NCBI GenBank assembly: GCA_016165875.1
Contig: JABBOT010000009.1
Coordinates: 17,664,790-17,728,789, forward strand
DNA length: 64,000 bases
Direction: 5' to 3'
Source of the DNA: Acanthopleura granulata
Taxonomy: Eukaryota > Mollusca > Polyplacophora > Chitonida > Chitonidae
The position numbers and the translations under genes are program-made. The notes beneath the pieces are model-generated. The model had not been told where the DNA came from, searched no databases, and worked only from the letters and a program-made list of their open reading frames with translations. Shown in pieces: positions 48,901-59,600 of the stretch (positions within the stretch are counted from its first letter, which is position 1; every line of letters starts with the position of its first letter).

Positions 48901-49990
48901 CATTCTTGAAGTCGAATAGCTATTGGCGAGTGGGACCAACTCCGTAGGACCAGTTGTATAGTGTCTTAAATCAAGCTGTAGTCTTAGGCAGTGAGTTTGA
49001 TTCCTCTGGTTCCATTAATGTTGGGAGTTTGGGAGACAAACTCATGGAGCTGTTCAGCTGGATGGAAATGCAGAGATCGTGATTGCCTTTCACCAATGTG
49101 CCTAAATGGCCTGTGCATTAATTTGGTTTTGCAGGTGGAAATTTGACTCTTACCTATCCCGGCTCCTCTCCAAAAGAGGGATAATCATGTTTTAAAGAGT
49201 AATTAATAGACAACCCTTCCCATGAAATCAGCCTTCAGTGTGTACTCTAATTCCTGAACCTTTTCTCAAATGAAAGAACAATTTTCACCGTGGTTTATAT
49301 ACTTCTATTAATTTGATTTTTTTCGACCAAAACTACATCAGGTTGCCTAACGTCTGAGCTTCACAAAAAATATCATTTTATCTGTCTATACAGAATAAAG
49401 CCCTCAGTATAAACAAATATTACTGACTTGGTTGTGGCCTTTTGTGAGGAGGTAATATATAACTTGCAAGGTTGACCAGCTTTTGTGGTGGATGTTCTGG
49501 TTTCTTGAGTTATAATCCTTACTGACTTTGTATAACATACATTTAATTTAATTAATAGTTAAAGAGGCAGAATCACAAAAAATTCCTCTCTTTACCAAGA
49601 ATGGGTCAAATTATTACCTTTCAGAAAATAATCAGTCTTGTACAGATTCTGATTATGTTGTTAACATGATTCTAAAGTTTGGAAATTTATTCAGCAACTG
49701 GCAGCGTCATTTTTTTTACCCATTTTTAATAGTAGCACATGCACAGACAGGTCTGATGTTTTGTGAAAGGTATTTATTTGTGTAATAAAAGCTGAACTTT
49801 ATGAATGGATTTATGGACATCAATATTTTGTCAGAAGTCTCTGGTTTGTTTAAAGAATATCACACAACATCTGTGTTTTTATTATGAATTATGAGAAGTT
49901 CACTTCATTTCTTCCACGTTTAATTCTTCCTTGTTTCCTGTCACTCCCCAGTGTGCCCCTGACGAGGAAATGGATGATCCAGAATATTGA
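42834..49990 (+). CDS. RAD1: RAD1 cell-cycle checkpoint protein (9-1-1 clamp subunit), gene span
   Basis: RAD1 is one of three PCNA-like subunits of the RAD9-RAD1-HUS1 ring, which RAD17-RFC loads at damaged DNA and which recruits TOPBP1 to switch on ATR. Eight coding exons join without frame conflict: 42834-42944, 44069-44224, 44660-44754, 45503-45614, 46553-46675, 47233-47297, 48516-48660 and 49952-49990. They give 281 aa (human RAD1 is 282). Hallmark segments run along the whole length: NVRNVSNILKAIHF, CVQANAFIQAGIF, DFNFCSTNVINKII, YFRLSTFGYAGS, SIRTDNRGFLSLQYMI, CFVEYY, and an acidic C-terminal tail. I chose ATG 42834 because MSLSTQQ aligns with the family start and has A at -3. An in-frame ATG at 42804 would add ten residues. 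Introns 5 and 6 carry large tandem arrays. Confidence 0.96.
43797..43882 (+). mobile_element. SINE-A, short 3' fragment in RAD1 intron 1
   Basis: TTTTCCTCCCACCATAATGC through CACCAATCAAATAAATGG. Confidence 0.82.
44069..44224 (+). CDS. RAD1: RAD1 coding exon 2
   Basis: Codes residues 38-89, including LKVTVEDAKCVQANAF and KINLTVLM. The acceptor is TTTATTTGACAG. The donor ATG|GTGGAT is weak, but the protein alignment requires it (TVLM-DCLTIFG). Confidence 0.93.
44660..44754 (+). CDS. RAD1: RAD1 coding exon 3
   Basis: Codes residues 90-120 plus two bases of codon 121 (DCLTIFGANPSAG, then LKMCYAGYGSPLTL). The acceptor is CTCTCTCCAG and the donor CT|GTAAGA. The downstream intron holds a degenerate SINE. 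Confidence 0.93.
44807..45149 (+). mobile_element. Degenerate tRNA-headed SINE in RAD1 intron 3
   Basis: It has a B-box-like GCGTGTTCCAATCCAGC. The body repeats 'CCTGACTGT...GGTTTCCTC' about five times, as if the GGTTTCCTC module had been amplified. Confidence 0.5.
45150..45268 (-). mobile_element. SINE-A, head-side fragment in RAD1 intron 3
   Basis: GGCAACCAGCATCATGTGAA through ATTGGCCACGGAGGCTCCTT. Two short internal deletions are visible. Confidence 0.75.
45503..45614 (+). CDS. RAD1: RAD1 coding exon 4
   Basis: Codes the rest of codon 121 and residues 122-158 (LEEEGVLTDCSIKTLEP, then STNVINKIIMK). It spans the interdomain connector region. The donor is AAG|GTGAGA. Confidence 0.94.
46553..46675 (+). 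CDS. RAD1: RAD1 coding exon 5
   Basis: Codes residues 159-199 (SECLKEAFSELDMTSDVLE, then YFRLSTFGYAGSAY). It is phase 0 at both ends, and the donor is TAT|GTAAGG. This is among the most conserved parts of the protein. Confidence 0.95.
46836..47050 (+). repeat. 18-bp tandem array in RAD1 intron 5
   Basis: About 11 units of the consensus GAAAAACTAGTGCTTGAT. Because 18 is a multiple of three, one frame stays open and reads as repeated LDEKLV. It lies wholly between exons 5 and 6 and has no splice logic of its own, so it is not a gene. Confidence 0.9.
47233..47297 (+). CDS. RAD1: RAD1 coding exon 6 (its end seeds a tandem array)
   Basis: Codes residues 200-220 and two bases of R221 (SDFSKDSDMVESFQCDQ, then LQTNR). 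The donor is AACAG|GTAACA. The last 14 coding bases match the repeat unit of the array that fills the following 430 bp at 13 of 14 positions, so the exon end is effectively unit one of the array. Confidence 0.94.
47284..47715 (+). repeat. 22-bp tandem array of decoy 5' splice sites, RAD1 intron 6
   Basis: The units read approximately ACAAACAGGTAACACTCTAC plus AG, starting inside exon 6. Sixteen further AG|GTA junctions follow the real donor within about 430 bp. Most units also end in a TACAG that resembles an acceptor, so each unit looks like a miniature exon of about 8 bases. The copy at 47635 (CAG|GTAAGC) fits the donor consensus better than the authentic site. Confidence 0.92.
48391..48470 (+). 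mobile_element. SINE-C 3' fragment in RAD1 intron 6
   Basis: GTCGAGGGTTTACCTGGGTG through CCCATAAAAACTTCCTGCCA. Confidence 0.55.
48516..48660 (+). CDS. RAD1: RAD1 coding exon 7
   Basis: Codes the rest of R221 and residues 222-269 (YKLSLLKPSVKALGL, SIRTDNRGFLSLQYMI, CFVEYY). The acceptor is ACCAATCTCTTTCAG and the donor is a strong TAT|GTAAGT. Confidence 0.95.
49952..49990 (+). CDS. RAD1: RAD1 coding exon 8 (C terminus and stop)
   Basis: Codes residues 270-281, CAPDEEMDDPEY, then TGA. The acceptor is CTGTCACTCCCCAG. The short acidic tail matches the CCPDEE-type end of vertebrate RAD1. Confidence 0.92.
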   Translation, partial: CAPDEEMDDPEY

Positions 49991-50350
49991 AGGCCGAGTT
50001 TGTCATTCAATGACATTCCTGTCTGCAGTTACCTGTCTGGGATGGGTGAGAGTGAGGGTGACAGTGGGAGAGTGTTTGTCTTATTCCTCATGGTTGTGCA
50101 AAACCATCCAAGGAATGTGCACGAGTCATATCATTGACATGTGCAGGAGTCCTGTCCATAGCATGTATATGAGTCATGGCATGTGAGTCAGTCAGGGCAT
50201 GTGTCCTCTGGTGACTTCGTACTGGCACAGTATTGTGGAGCCCTTCTCCAGAAGCTGATTTTTACATTGACTCAGTCCACTCCACAAGCCTGTTCACAGA
50301 TTCATGCAACAGTGTCATATATGCGATAAATACCAGATAAGCGCCTCCTA

Positions 50351-50356
50351 ATTAAA
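50351..50356 (+). promoter_or_regulatory. Candidate RAD1 poly(A) signal ATTAAA
   Basis: This is the first ATTAAA or AATAAA hexamer after the RAD1 stop, about 360 bases downstream. A downstream GU-rich element is not obvious, so the assignment is tentative. Confidence 0.2.
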
Positions 50357-50590
50357 TAGTAGATCTTGTGATGTATGGATGTGCCAAACTTGGCTACATT
50401 GTAATGTAGTAGCAACATTTACCTAACAGCATATAGTAAGATAGGCATGGCTGCTCTGATTGGTCAGCTTCAGTGCCAGATTTGTAGAAGTGCATTTCTG
50501 CTTATCCAGTACCATTTACAAGTCTGTTATCAGGCAAGTTTTGGCTGTGACCAGCCCACTGGAATGCTTGACAATTAGTGCACGTGTACC

Positions 50591-50728
50591 ACAGGCAAAC
50601 CTTCTGCAGACTACTGGCTCACAACGGGCAATCCTTCTGCAGACTACTGGCTCACAACTGGCAATCCTTCTGCAGACTACTGGCTCACCACAGGCAAGTC
50701 TTTTGCAAGCTACTGGCTCACAACTGGG
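50591..50728 (+). repeat. 33-bp tandem repeat downstream of RAD1
   Basis: Four copies of a unit containing CCTTCTGCAGACTACTGGCT. The 33-bp period keeps a frame open (LLQTTGSQ repeats), but there is no sign of a gene. It lies 600 bases past the RAD1 stop, possibly in a long 3' UTR. Confidence 0.8.
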
Positions 50729-51334
50729 TCAAACCTCGAAAACTTTTAGTCCTGCATGCTCTGAAATTGTGTATCATGGTATATTTATACATGGTTGTAC
50801 AGGCATGATCAGTGCAAAAGCCCAAGCCCTGAGAAACTGAACGATGATCTGTGAAACATTGAGGACCCCACAGTTGCACAATCCTGGCACAAGAAACCCC
50901 TTATCAGCTGTCCTCACTCCTCATTTTTTCTGCATTTGTCTGTTGAAATCCAGGATTTGTATATATTTTTACCATGAAATTGTTGAATACAGGCTACTGG
51001 CAGCTGTACCATTACATCTTCCAATCAGAAGTACCCATATCAGATCATGTGTATATATATTACGTAATAGTTTTGGCATGTCACATGACCAAAGCTGATT
51101 TATTGTCTTCTAGGGCTGGAGGCTGAGATGCCTAGGAAGTAACTTGGGCACAGCCCATTTTCATTATTGTCACACACATTGCTGATCCATTCCATATTTG
51201 ATGGAATACTGTTATATAGAAAATGTTTGCACTACAGTTTCATCAGATTTATACATTTGATGCACATAACTTGTCATGGTCAGAGGGTGGTGTTGGCACT
51301 AAGTGCTAATTCACAATTCTAGCTTTTTATTGTA

Positions 51335-51428
51335 CTGGCCACTACAGGAATTAAATATTTGTCTTGTAAAAAATGATGTCTGGCCATGACAGGAATTAAA
51401 TATTTGTCTTATAAAAAAATGACGTCTC
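51335..51428 (+). repeat. Two-copy direct repeat of about 45 bp
   Basis: GGAATTAAATATTTGTCTT occurs twice with matching flanks (GGCCA...AAAAATGA(T/C)GTCT). It lies between RAD1 and SGF29. Confidence 0.75.
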
Positions 51429-51552
51429 ATGTTAAAGTTTATTGCTTTGTTGGTTCCAAGCAAAGTCTCGAGACATGTTACATAATCTGGCTGAACATGT
51501 TAACATGTAGGTTGAGTACTGGTTTGCCTGCAATATAGTGCCTTTGCATTAC

Positions 51553-51712
51553 GTTATTTGATTGGCGTTGCATGCCGTTCATAACAAATGTTTCACTTAT
51601 ACACTGGCAGCCAGCATTATGGTCAGAAGAAACTGAACACAGCCCTTGGGAAACCATGGCTATCTGCAAGTTGCTGGCAGACTTTCCCATGTACCTTACA
51701 GTCAGCATGCTC
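51553..51712 (-). mobile_element. SINE-A, tail-side fragment
   Basis: TTATTTGATTGGCGTTGCAT through CAAGTTGCTGGCAGACTTTC, between RAD1 and SGF29. Confidence 0.8.
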
Positions 51713-51780
51713 AACGGCTGTAAAGCAGTATTACAGCTATTGACAGCAGTGTTATGGAAATATTTTACAGGAGTAGTGTA

Positions 51781-51975
51781 AAGGTGTATCTCTCTCCAAC
51801 TTGTATTCCACCAGACAAGGGTTCAATCCTGGACTTGGACAAAGATCGACGTTTGTGTCAGTAATGCTGACTAAAGATCATTTGTCACCCACACTAATGT
51901 CATGTGCCAGTCAACACACCACACCTGTAAAATTTATTGAGTAGCTTGCCAAAAGCCGGTTTTATGGGTTCAGGA
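51781..51975 (+). mobile_element. SINE-C-like fragment
   Basis: B-box-like AGGGTTCAATCCTGGACTTG, then CCAGTCAACACACCACACCT and TAGCTTGCCAAAAGCCGG. Confidence 0.5.
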
Positions 51976-52876
51976 AATCAAAGTTCTAGGACAATTAACT
52001 GCCATTGTTTGCATGAAGCATTCTTGAGTATGACGTTCCACAAATATAATGCTGTTCTAAGTTTAGAATTACCCCACTTCTCACTATAACTTAACCATAA
52101 ATCAGAGAAACATCTATGCTGAAATTCTCCTTCAACACGACGTGGATGAAATCTTGCTGACATGGTGTTGAGGCATTATCGTTAATCCATTCTGAGATGA
52201 TTAATTCTTCCATCTGGCTATAGAGCGAAAATCCACACAATGCCATCCTCAGCTAAATTTTTATTTCATGCTATAAAAATAGTGAACATCTTGGGATGGG
52301 ATATCACTAATTACAGGACATGTTAAACAAGTGTGGAGTGCATTTAATATGTATTATACTGAAAAAAGTGGAAGAAAAGAGAATAGAAATATTCTGCTCT
52401 CTTGAAACTTCAAATAGAAAAGGAATGACCAATGGAAACCAAGAAACAGTCTATGAGGTATAATAATGAAACTTGTATTTAGAGCCGTAAAACTGAGTGC
52501 CCCACCAGGACCAATGCTTGACCAATCAAAAATAGTTTTTTTTATCAAGCAAGTTCAAACACAAATGCACATTTTACATGATACAATATTTATTGTACAT
52601 CATGTCCAGTGGTGAGACATATTTCAGTCCAGGTACTTGAAGCATTTGTAGACAGACTGTTGACACAATCTGGAAGTGAGGACAGCACGACGTCAGTGTG
52701 CTGACCATCATATACATACATGTGAATGAGCAAAACTTGGAAGTAAATTTCTGGAAGGTTTGTTGTTCGTTCCAAATCATGTCAGACATGGTAATCAGGA
52801 ATGTATACACTGATTTCAGGACTGTGTTGTGTATCTGACTGCTTCAGGTAGTCTTTTGGTAATATTCTGAATGTGA

Positions 52877-52882
52877 TTTATT
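52877..52882 (-). promoter_or_regulatory. Candidate SGF29 poly(A) signal AATAAA
   Basis: This is the first canonical AATAAA on the minus strand after the SGF29 stop, about 660 bases downstream. If it is used, the 3' UTR contains the SINE at 52918-53112. Confidence 0.3.
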
Positions 52883-52917
52883 GAGACAGTCAGGTATGAG
52901 ACTCTACTACATACAGT

Positions 52918-53112
52918 TACGCCTTTGTGGCCAAGGGGGTTAATGCAGGAGCCTCTCACCAATGTGGTCACTGATAGTTCAGCTCATGTGGGCTTCCGCT
53001 CCAGTCAAACATGCAACGGCCTGCCAACAACTAGCAGACTGTCATGTTTTCCCCCCAGGAACTGTCCGGTTTCCTCTCGCCACAATGCTGTATGGCGTAA
53101 GTCATTAATTAA
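52918..53112 (+). mobile_element. SINE-A with internal deletions, 3' of SGF29
   Basis: Head ACGCCTTTGTGGCCAAGGGG, then CTCTCACCAATGTGGTCACT, and it ends at TGGCGTAAGTCATTAATTAA. The GGCCGCCGTCGTATAAGTG body section is deleted. Confidence 0.82.
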
Positions 53113-53545
53113 ATGAATTCAATTTAAATACAGAGCAGTTTTGGTGGATATGATAACTCATTGTCGCAAGACTACAATCTTTCTGCTTTGAGAAGTCAGA
53201 ACTACAGAGGCAGGCAGTTTTAAACTGGACCATTATCAAAGAGATGAAGAAATATTCTCCACCAAAGATGAGCAACAACTTTTATGACGTAACCGAGAAG
53301 GAAATGTCCTAGCCTTTCACAAATGTTAGTTAGGGGACAAATAACATTGTTAATAAACGTCTGAAACTCTTGGGTGGATTCATACTGAAGTAAGTCTACA
53401 TTTTAGTTCTAAATGTTGTTATTCAAATTCCAATCGTATGAGAAGCCCTTGTCATCTCTAACACAAAATATCCAGGTTTTTGAAGACACACTGTATGTAC
53501 ACAGCAGTAAAACTATGATAAAAGGGCCTACAGCTGATTGCAATG

Positions 53546-53665
53546 TCATTTCTTGGACTTGTCCTCTTTACAGGCGATGACGTATCTCTGGGCGACAGTT
53601 AGAGGTGGGGAGTAGCCCTCGGGATATGATGTGTCCTCAAATAACACCCAGTAGTCATCCTGGGG
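53546..53665 (-). CDS. SGF29: SGF29 coding exon 9 (C terminus and stop)
   Basis: Codes residues 254-292: PQDDYWVLFEDTSY, EGYSPPLTVAQRYV, IACKEDKSKK, then TGA. F262 completes the aromatic cage. The acceptor is CCGCATTTCAG. Confidence 0.95.
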   Translation of the reverse strand, partial: PQDDYWVLFEDTSYPEGYSPPLTVAQRYVIACKEDKSKK

Positions 53666-56600
53666 CTGAAATGCGGGAACAAAAAATAGTTATTTGACCA
53701 TTTCCATATCAAGTGCCATTTCATGTACTTCCACAGATGGAAGGTATCGAAAGGTGAAGAACTCCATGGCCTGTGAGCTCAACACATTCTTTCCACATTT
53801 TTTTTATCATTTCATGACAACTGACAAAGAAAGAGTAAGGAAATGATAAAAACAGCTAGCTAAACAAATTCTCCTAAACGTGCGAAAGTTATTTCTTGAC
53901 AATCCTAAACCAGAAGTAAAGTGTCCAAACATATTAAGTATTGTGATTTATATGCACTATAAATTTCATGACAATCACATACTTGCAAGGCATGCTAAAG
54001 CAAAATTAGCTTCATTGTGCAAGTTCATCAATTCATTTAAAGTTACATTCAAGAAAAATTCATGTTTCTCTCATTTCTCTGATTCACAACCGCTCAGATG
54101 TCATTTGCAACCACTGATAATTCCAAATTACACAAATGTGAAAGCTTTTGTGTAAGACAATCTGATGTTTTGGTTGAAGTAAACCAGTTCAAGCAAGTTC
54201 TAAAGATGCCACAAAGATATGTGTTTACAAACATAACATGGCACAATGGACACCAGGGAAAAGGTCTTGTTTTCGGACAAGGTGTTAAGCTGGGAACATA
54301 GGAGATTTCACAATGTTGTTTGCCTACACCTGAATAGCAGCAGGATCCTTGGTTATCTCCCTTGCTCCACATGAGCAGCCATTGATACTAACTGGCATTG
54401 ATCAAATAGTGACGGAGTTCACAGGGAGCTCAACTACAACATGATTTGACATCAGAAGTTAACTCGGGTGCAAGCTTACCCTTTTAGGAGGCTCATGAAT
54501 AAGGGCTCTGTAGAAACATGTCGTCTGGGGATAGAGAGCCAACACCAGCTAAAAAACAGAGGTAATGAGCATTACAAGATATGAACTATGAATATTCGCC
54601 AGAAATCTGAACATTCTGTCCTGAAAATATTATATAATGAGTGAAAACTACACCAATGCAACCAATTCAACATCATGGGGATTAAATGCCATATTTACCT
54701 GAAAAAAAAATTGAGTTTAGTATTTTTCAAATCGAGTTCAATAAAAAATTTGATAAAAAAACTCTGAACATGCCGTAGGGCCCACATACCGTGTCTTTGG
54801 GGAAGAGAGCCTCTGGGTCAGTCTCTGGGTTAGCCTTCCATATGGGCAGGGGAACTATTCTTCTCTTGCTTAAGGTGTGCCGTCTGAGAACCGGACGAGA
54901 AAAGAAAACATTTATTAGCTGATGTTAAACAGCATGAAAAGAAACATGAAGCAAACATCAAGCAAAATTTCAAAATCATTAATGTTTGATTCAAACATTT
55001 GTGTCACATGATTCAAAAAATAGAATGTATGTAAGGACGACCTCGACTTTCACATCACTCCATGATTTATGACGTTTATGTCTGAACACAACGTTGAAAA
55101 CTGAACACAATACTGAAAACTGAACACAATGTTGAAAACTGAACACAATGTTGACAACTAGTGCTCAAAGCACCATTGAAACAGTACAATGTACATATTT
55201 CTGAGACGCTGGTCCAGCAAGCCACGCCCTATGTTTAACCCGAGTTGACTCAGACTTAATGACTACATGTACATGTAACATGCACTTATTAAGTTGTTTA
55301 TTTGAGAACTGTTTCACCCCAAACATAAGAACTTGTCACTTTTGTGATGGATATTGGCTATGTGAGTGGAAGAAAGTGAAGAGTCCTGGGTGAACCACCA
55401 AATTCTGTACTGCTGGACTTTTTGTACCCTTGTGTGGTGTACAGAGCTGGAAGACAAAATACCACATAAAAGCCATCAACCACATTATATTGTTAGCAAT
55501 GCTCCCAGAGCCAAAGGAGTGGGGAAACAGCAAAATTCCCTGTGAAAGGTTGGGTTGAACTTGCATCTTCTGAGTCTTAGACTCCAGAAGATAAACATCC
55601 TATCCACTCAACCATGACCTACTCCTTCAATGATAACAGTGAAAGACTTAATCCTACTCACTCTTTGTCTTCCTCAGCATCAATGTCATCCACCTCATAT
55701 TTGTTTGACGAGGATGAAAACGAAACCACTTCTGCTAAGATCCAGTTTTCCTCCCCATCGGAGCCCCGGACTCTGGCTGCCACTTTATCTCCTTGTTTGG
55801 CCACATAATTGTTATCAGCCGGCACTGCACCACACAACTGAGGGGGTCTGCAAAGGGGGAAATGATACAAAGTGCATATTTATCACATCCATAATGACAA
55901 AATATTATCAACACACCATTTTTAATGAAGAGAAACCAGGATTTTTCCTATTTCCTTATGTCATGTTTTAAATATAAATTAGTGTGCCTGTACCAAGGTT
56001 ATTTAAGGTGCATCTTGCAATGGGTTACAAAAACAAAACAGCTGACTTTACCTTTTGGACATTGAATATTGGGGCGATGTGATTGGTTGAAAATATTATG
56101 ATATCACATGAGAAACCCACAGGATGTGCTGTAAGAATTCATTGGATGACCCATTTCTGATTACCCTCATTTCACAACCTCTTCACATATAAAAGAGCAA
56201 CTTTCAGAGCAAATTAGGCCCATTTTTAATTTGATTTTGAAGACAAAAACTGCACTGGTTGGATTGCCCAGTTTCAGGGCTTCAAAAGTATGATTTTATC
56301 AGTCAACAGCATAGTGCAGTTAGAACATGCTTGATTACATTCCTTGCAAACATGCCAAAAGGTTGAAGAATTACACTAGCCTGTGACTACACTGAACTGC
56401 TTGTAGGACTAGAAGAGGTCAAGGGAACTTCAATACTGAAGCCAAAAAGAAACCTTGACATTGTGAAGGTGCATCTCACCGGTTTATAAACCACGCCGCC
56501 TCTCTATTGAGACCAGATCTCTTATGTATCAAAACACACGCCAGGCAAAACATTGATACATCTATTTTCAAAACATTATGTCTCTTGAATCAGAGTTTGA

Positions 56601-59600
56601 GTCTGAAACTGGAATCATTTATAATTTCTGCAAGCCAGCTTAATGGAGAGTTAAAATTTCTTCCCGGACTAGAATTTAAATTTACAACAATAGCTGTTCT
56701 GAGCATCAGACACTAGTTTGTGTTAAAGTTTTGCAGAAAGAAAGACAACAATAACTAATCCATTTGTGATTTGCACTAATCATAGCACTTCCTGACTTAC
56801 TTCTCTCCAGGCTTGCTCACCCACAAGGGTAACGTGACCACATTCTGTTGTAACATTTCTGATTCGCACTAATCACAGCACTTCACGACTTACTTCTCTC
56901 CAGGCTTGCTCACCCACAAGGGTAACGTGACCGCATTCTGTTGTAACATTGTCATCAAGACCCCTCGACGTAATATCTGCTTGGGTCGATCAGAATCACC
57001 TGAAAATGATACGAGCGATGTTGTGATAATTTACGAAATCTGACTGGTTTGTTTATTTATCTGATTGGAGTCAACGTCCAACTGAAGAATATGTCACTTT
57101 TATAACAGCAATATTTGAATGGTATTTAATGTGATACTCAAAGGTACATGTTTCACTTACACAATACAGTGGTCATGTTTTTGGTTGAAGCAAACTGTTC
57201 TGTCCAACACCTGACAGATCTCCTGGTCTACAATGAATGACTGATAATAGCTTAACCCCACACCGGCACCGTGCCCAACACCTGACAAACCTCCTGCTTT
57301 ACCATGAATGAATGATTATAGCTTAACTCCACACCTGCAGAGTGCCCAACACCTGACAAACCTCCTGGTTTACCATGAATGAATGATTATAGCTTAATGC
57401 CACTCTGGCAGAGTGCCCAACACCTGACAAACCTCCTGGTTCGCAATGAATGAATGATTATAGCTTAATGCCACTCTGGCAGAGTGCCCAACACCTGACT
57501 GACCTCCTGGTTTGTAATGAATGAATGATTATAGCTTAACTTCACACCTGCAGAGTGCCCAACACCTGACAAACCTCCTGCTTTACCATGAATGAAAGAT
57601 CATAGCTTAACTCCACACCCGCAGAGTGCCCAACACCTGACAAACCTCCTGCTTTACCATGAATGAATGATTATAGCTTAACTCCACACCTGCAGAGTGC
57701 CCAACACCTGACTCACCTCCTGCTTTACCATGAATGAATGATCATAGCTTAACTCCACACCTGCAGAGTTCCCAACACTTGACTCACCTCCTGCTTTACC
57801 ATGAATGAATGATTATAGCTTAACACCACACCTGCAGAGTGCCCAACACCTGACTGACCTCATGGTTTGCAAAGAATGAATGATTATAGCTTAACTCCAC
57901 ACCTGCAGAGTGCCCAACACCTGACTCACCTCCTGCTTTACCATGAATGAATGATTATAGCTTAACTCCACACCTGCAGAGTGCCCAACACCTGACTGAC
58001 CTCATGGTTTGCAAAGAATGAATGATTATAGCTTAACTCCACACCTGCAGAGTTCCCAACACTTGACTCACCTCCTGCTTTACCATGAATGAATGATTAT
58101 AGCTTAACTCCACACCTGCAGAGTGCCCAACACCTGACTGACCTCATGGTTTGCAAAGAATGAATGATTATAGCTTAACTCCACACCTGCAGAGTGCCCA
58201 ACACCTGACTCACCTCCTGCTTTACCATGAATGAATGATTATAGCTTAACTCCACACCTGCAGAGTGCCCAACACCTGACTCACCTCCTGCTTTACCATG
58301 AATGAATGATTATAGCTTAACTCCACACCTGCAGAGTGCCCAACACCTGACTGACCTCATGGTTTGCAAAGAATGAATGATTATAGCTTAACTCCACACC
58401 TGCAGAGTTCCCAACACTTGACTCACCTCCTGCTTTACCATGAATGAATGATTATAGCTTAACACCACACCTGCAGAGTTCCCAACACTTGACAAACCTC
58501 CTGATTTACCATGAATGAATGATTATAGCTTAACTCCACACCTGCAGAGTGCCCAACACCTGACTGACCTCCTGCTTTACCATGAATGAATGATTATAGC
58601 TTAACCCCACACCCGCAGAGTGCCCAACACCTGACTGACCTCCTGCTTTACCATGAATGAATGATTATAGCTTAATGCCACTCTGGCAGAGTTCCCAACA
58701 CCTGACAAACCTCCTGCTTTACCATGAATGAATGATTATAGCTTAACTCCACACCTGCAGAGTGCCCAACACCTGACAAACCTCCTGCTTTACCATGAAT
58801 GAAAGATCATAGCTTAACTCCACACCCGCAGAGTGCCCAACACCTGACTGACCTCCTGCTTTACCATGAATGAATGATTATAGCTTAACCCCACACCCGC
58901 AGAGTGCCCAACACCTGACTGACCTCCCGCTTTACCATGAATGAATGATCATAGCATAATGCCACACCAGCAGTATCTGGTTTGGAAAACCTTATGAGTA
59001 TTTGTATACAGCATAGGTTTTGCAGTAATTTTAATGAATTTTTTAATATGACATTAAACATCAATTAAATAGTACAGAATATATTAAGAAGAGTTTTCTT
59101 TAAATAGTTTAAATAGTGTGTCAGCAAGACATTACCAGACCACATTAATTATTGAACACTGATTTACAATACCTGTTCTGAAAAACTTCACAATTTGGAC
59201 TAATGAATCTGACAGACTGATGATTCAATTACCTAATCTTCTGATTTCACACAGTTTAACTCATCCATTTTCAGACAGTTTAACTCACTTAAGCTTCTGT
59301 TTTCACACAGCTTACTTCACCTAATCTTCTGTTTTCAACTGTTTAACTCACTTTAACTTCTGTTTTCGCACCTTTTAACACGACTAATCTTCTGTTTACA
59401 AACAGTTTAACTCACCTTATCCGTTCTCACACCTTTTAACTCATCCAATCTTCCATATTCACAGAGTTTAACTCACCTAATACTCAGTTTCATACAGTTT
59501 AACTCACCTAATCTTCTGTTCTCACGTATTCCTTTTATTTCGCCAATTTTGTCCAAGGCTCTTCTCAATAACCTGAAATGTTGAATTGTCTGTATTTATA

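Noticed and set aside
50460..50840. 126-codon frame after RAD1
   Set aside because: It is held open by the 33-bp repeat, has no homology and begins in likely 3' UTR.
59526..59531. GTGAGA as the SGF29 exon 4 donor
   Set aside because: It keeps the phase, but would drop the conserved ENRRL residues (EERRI in human). The donor at 59507 fits both protein and consensus better.
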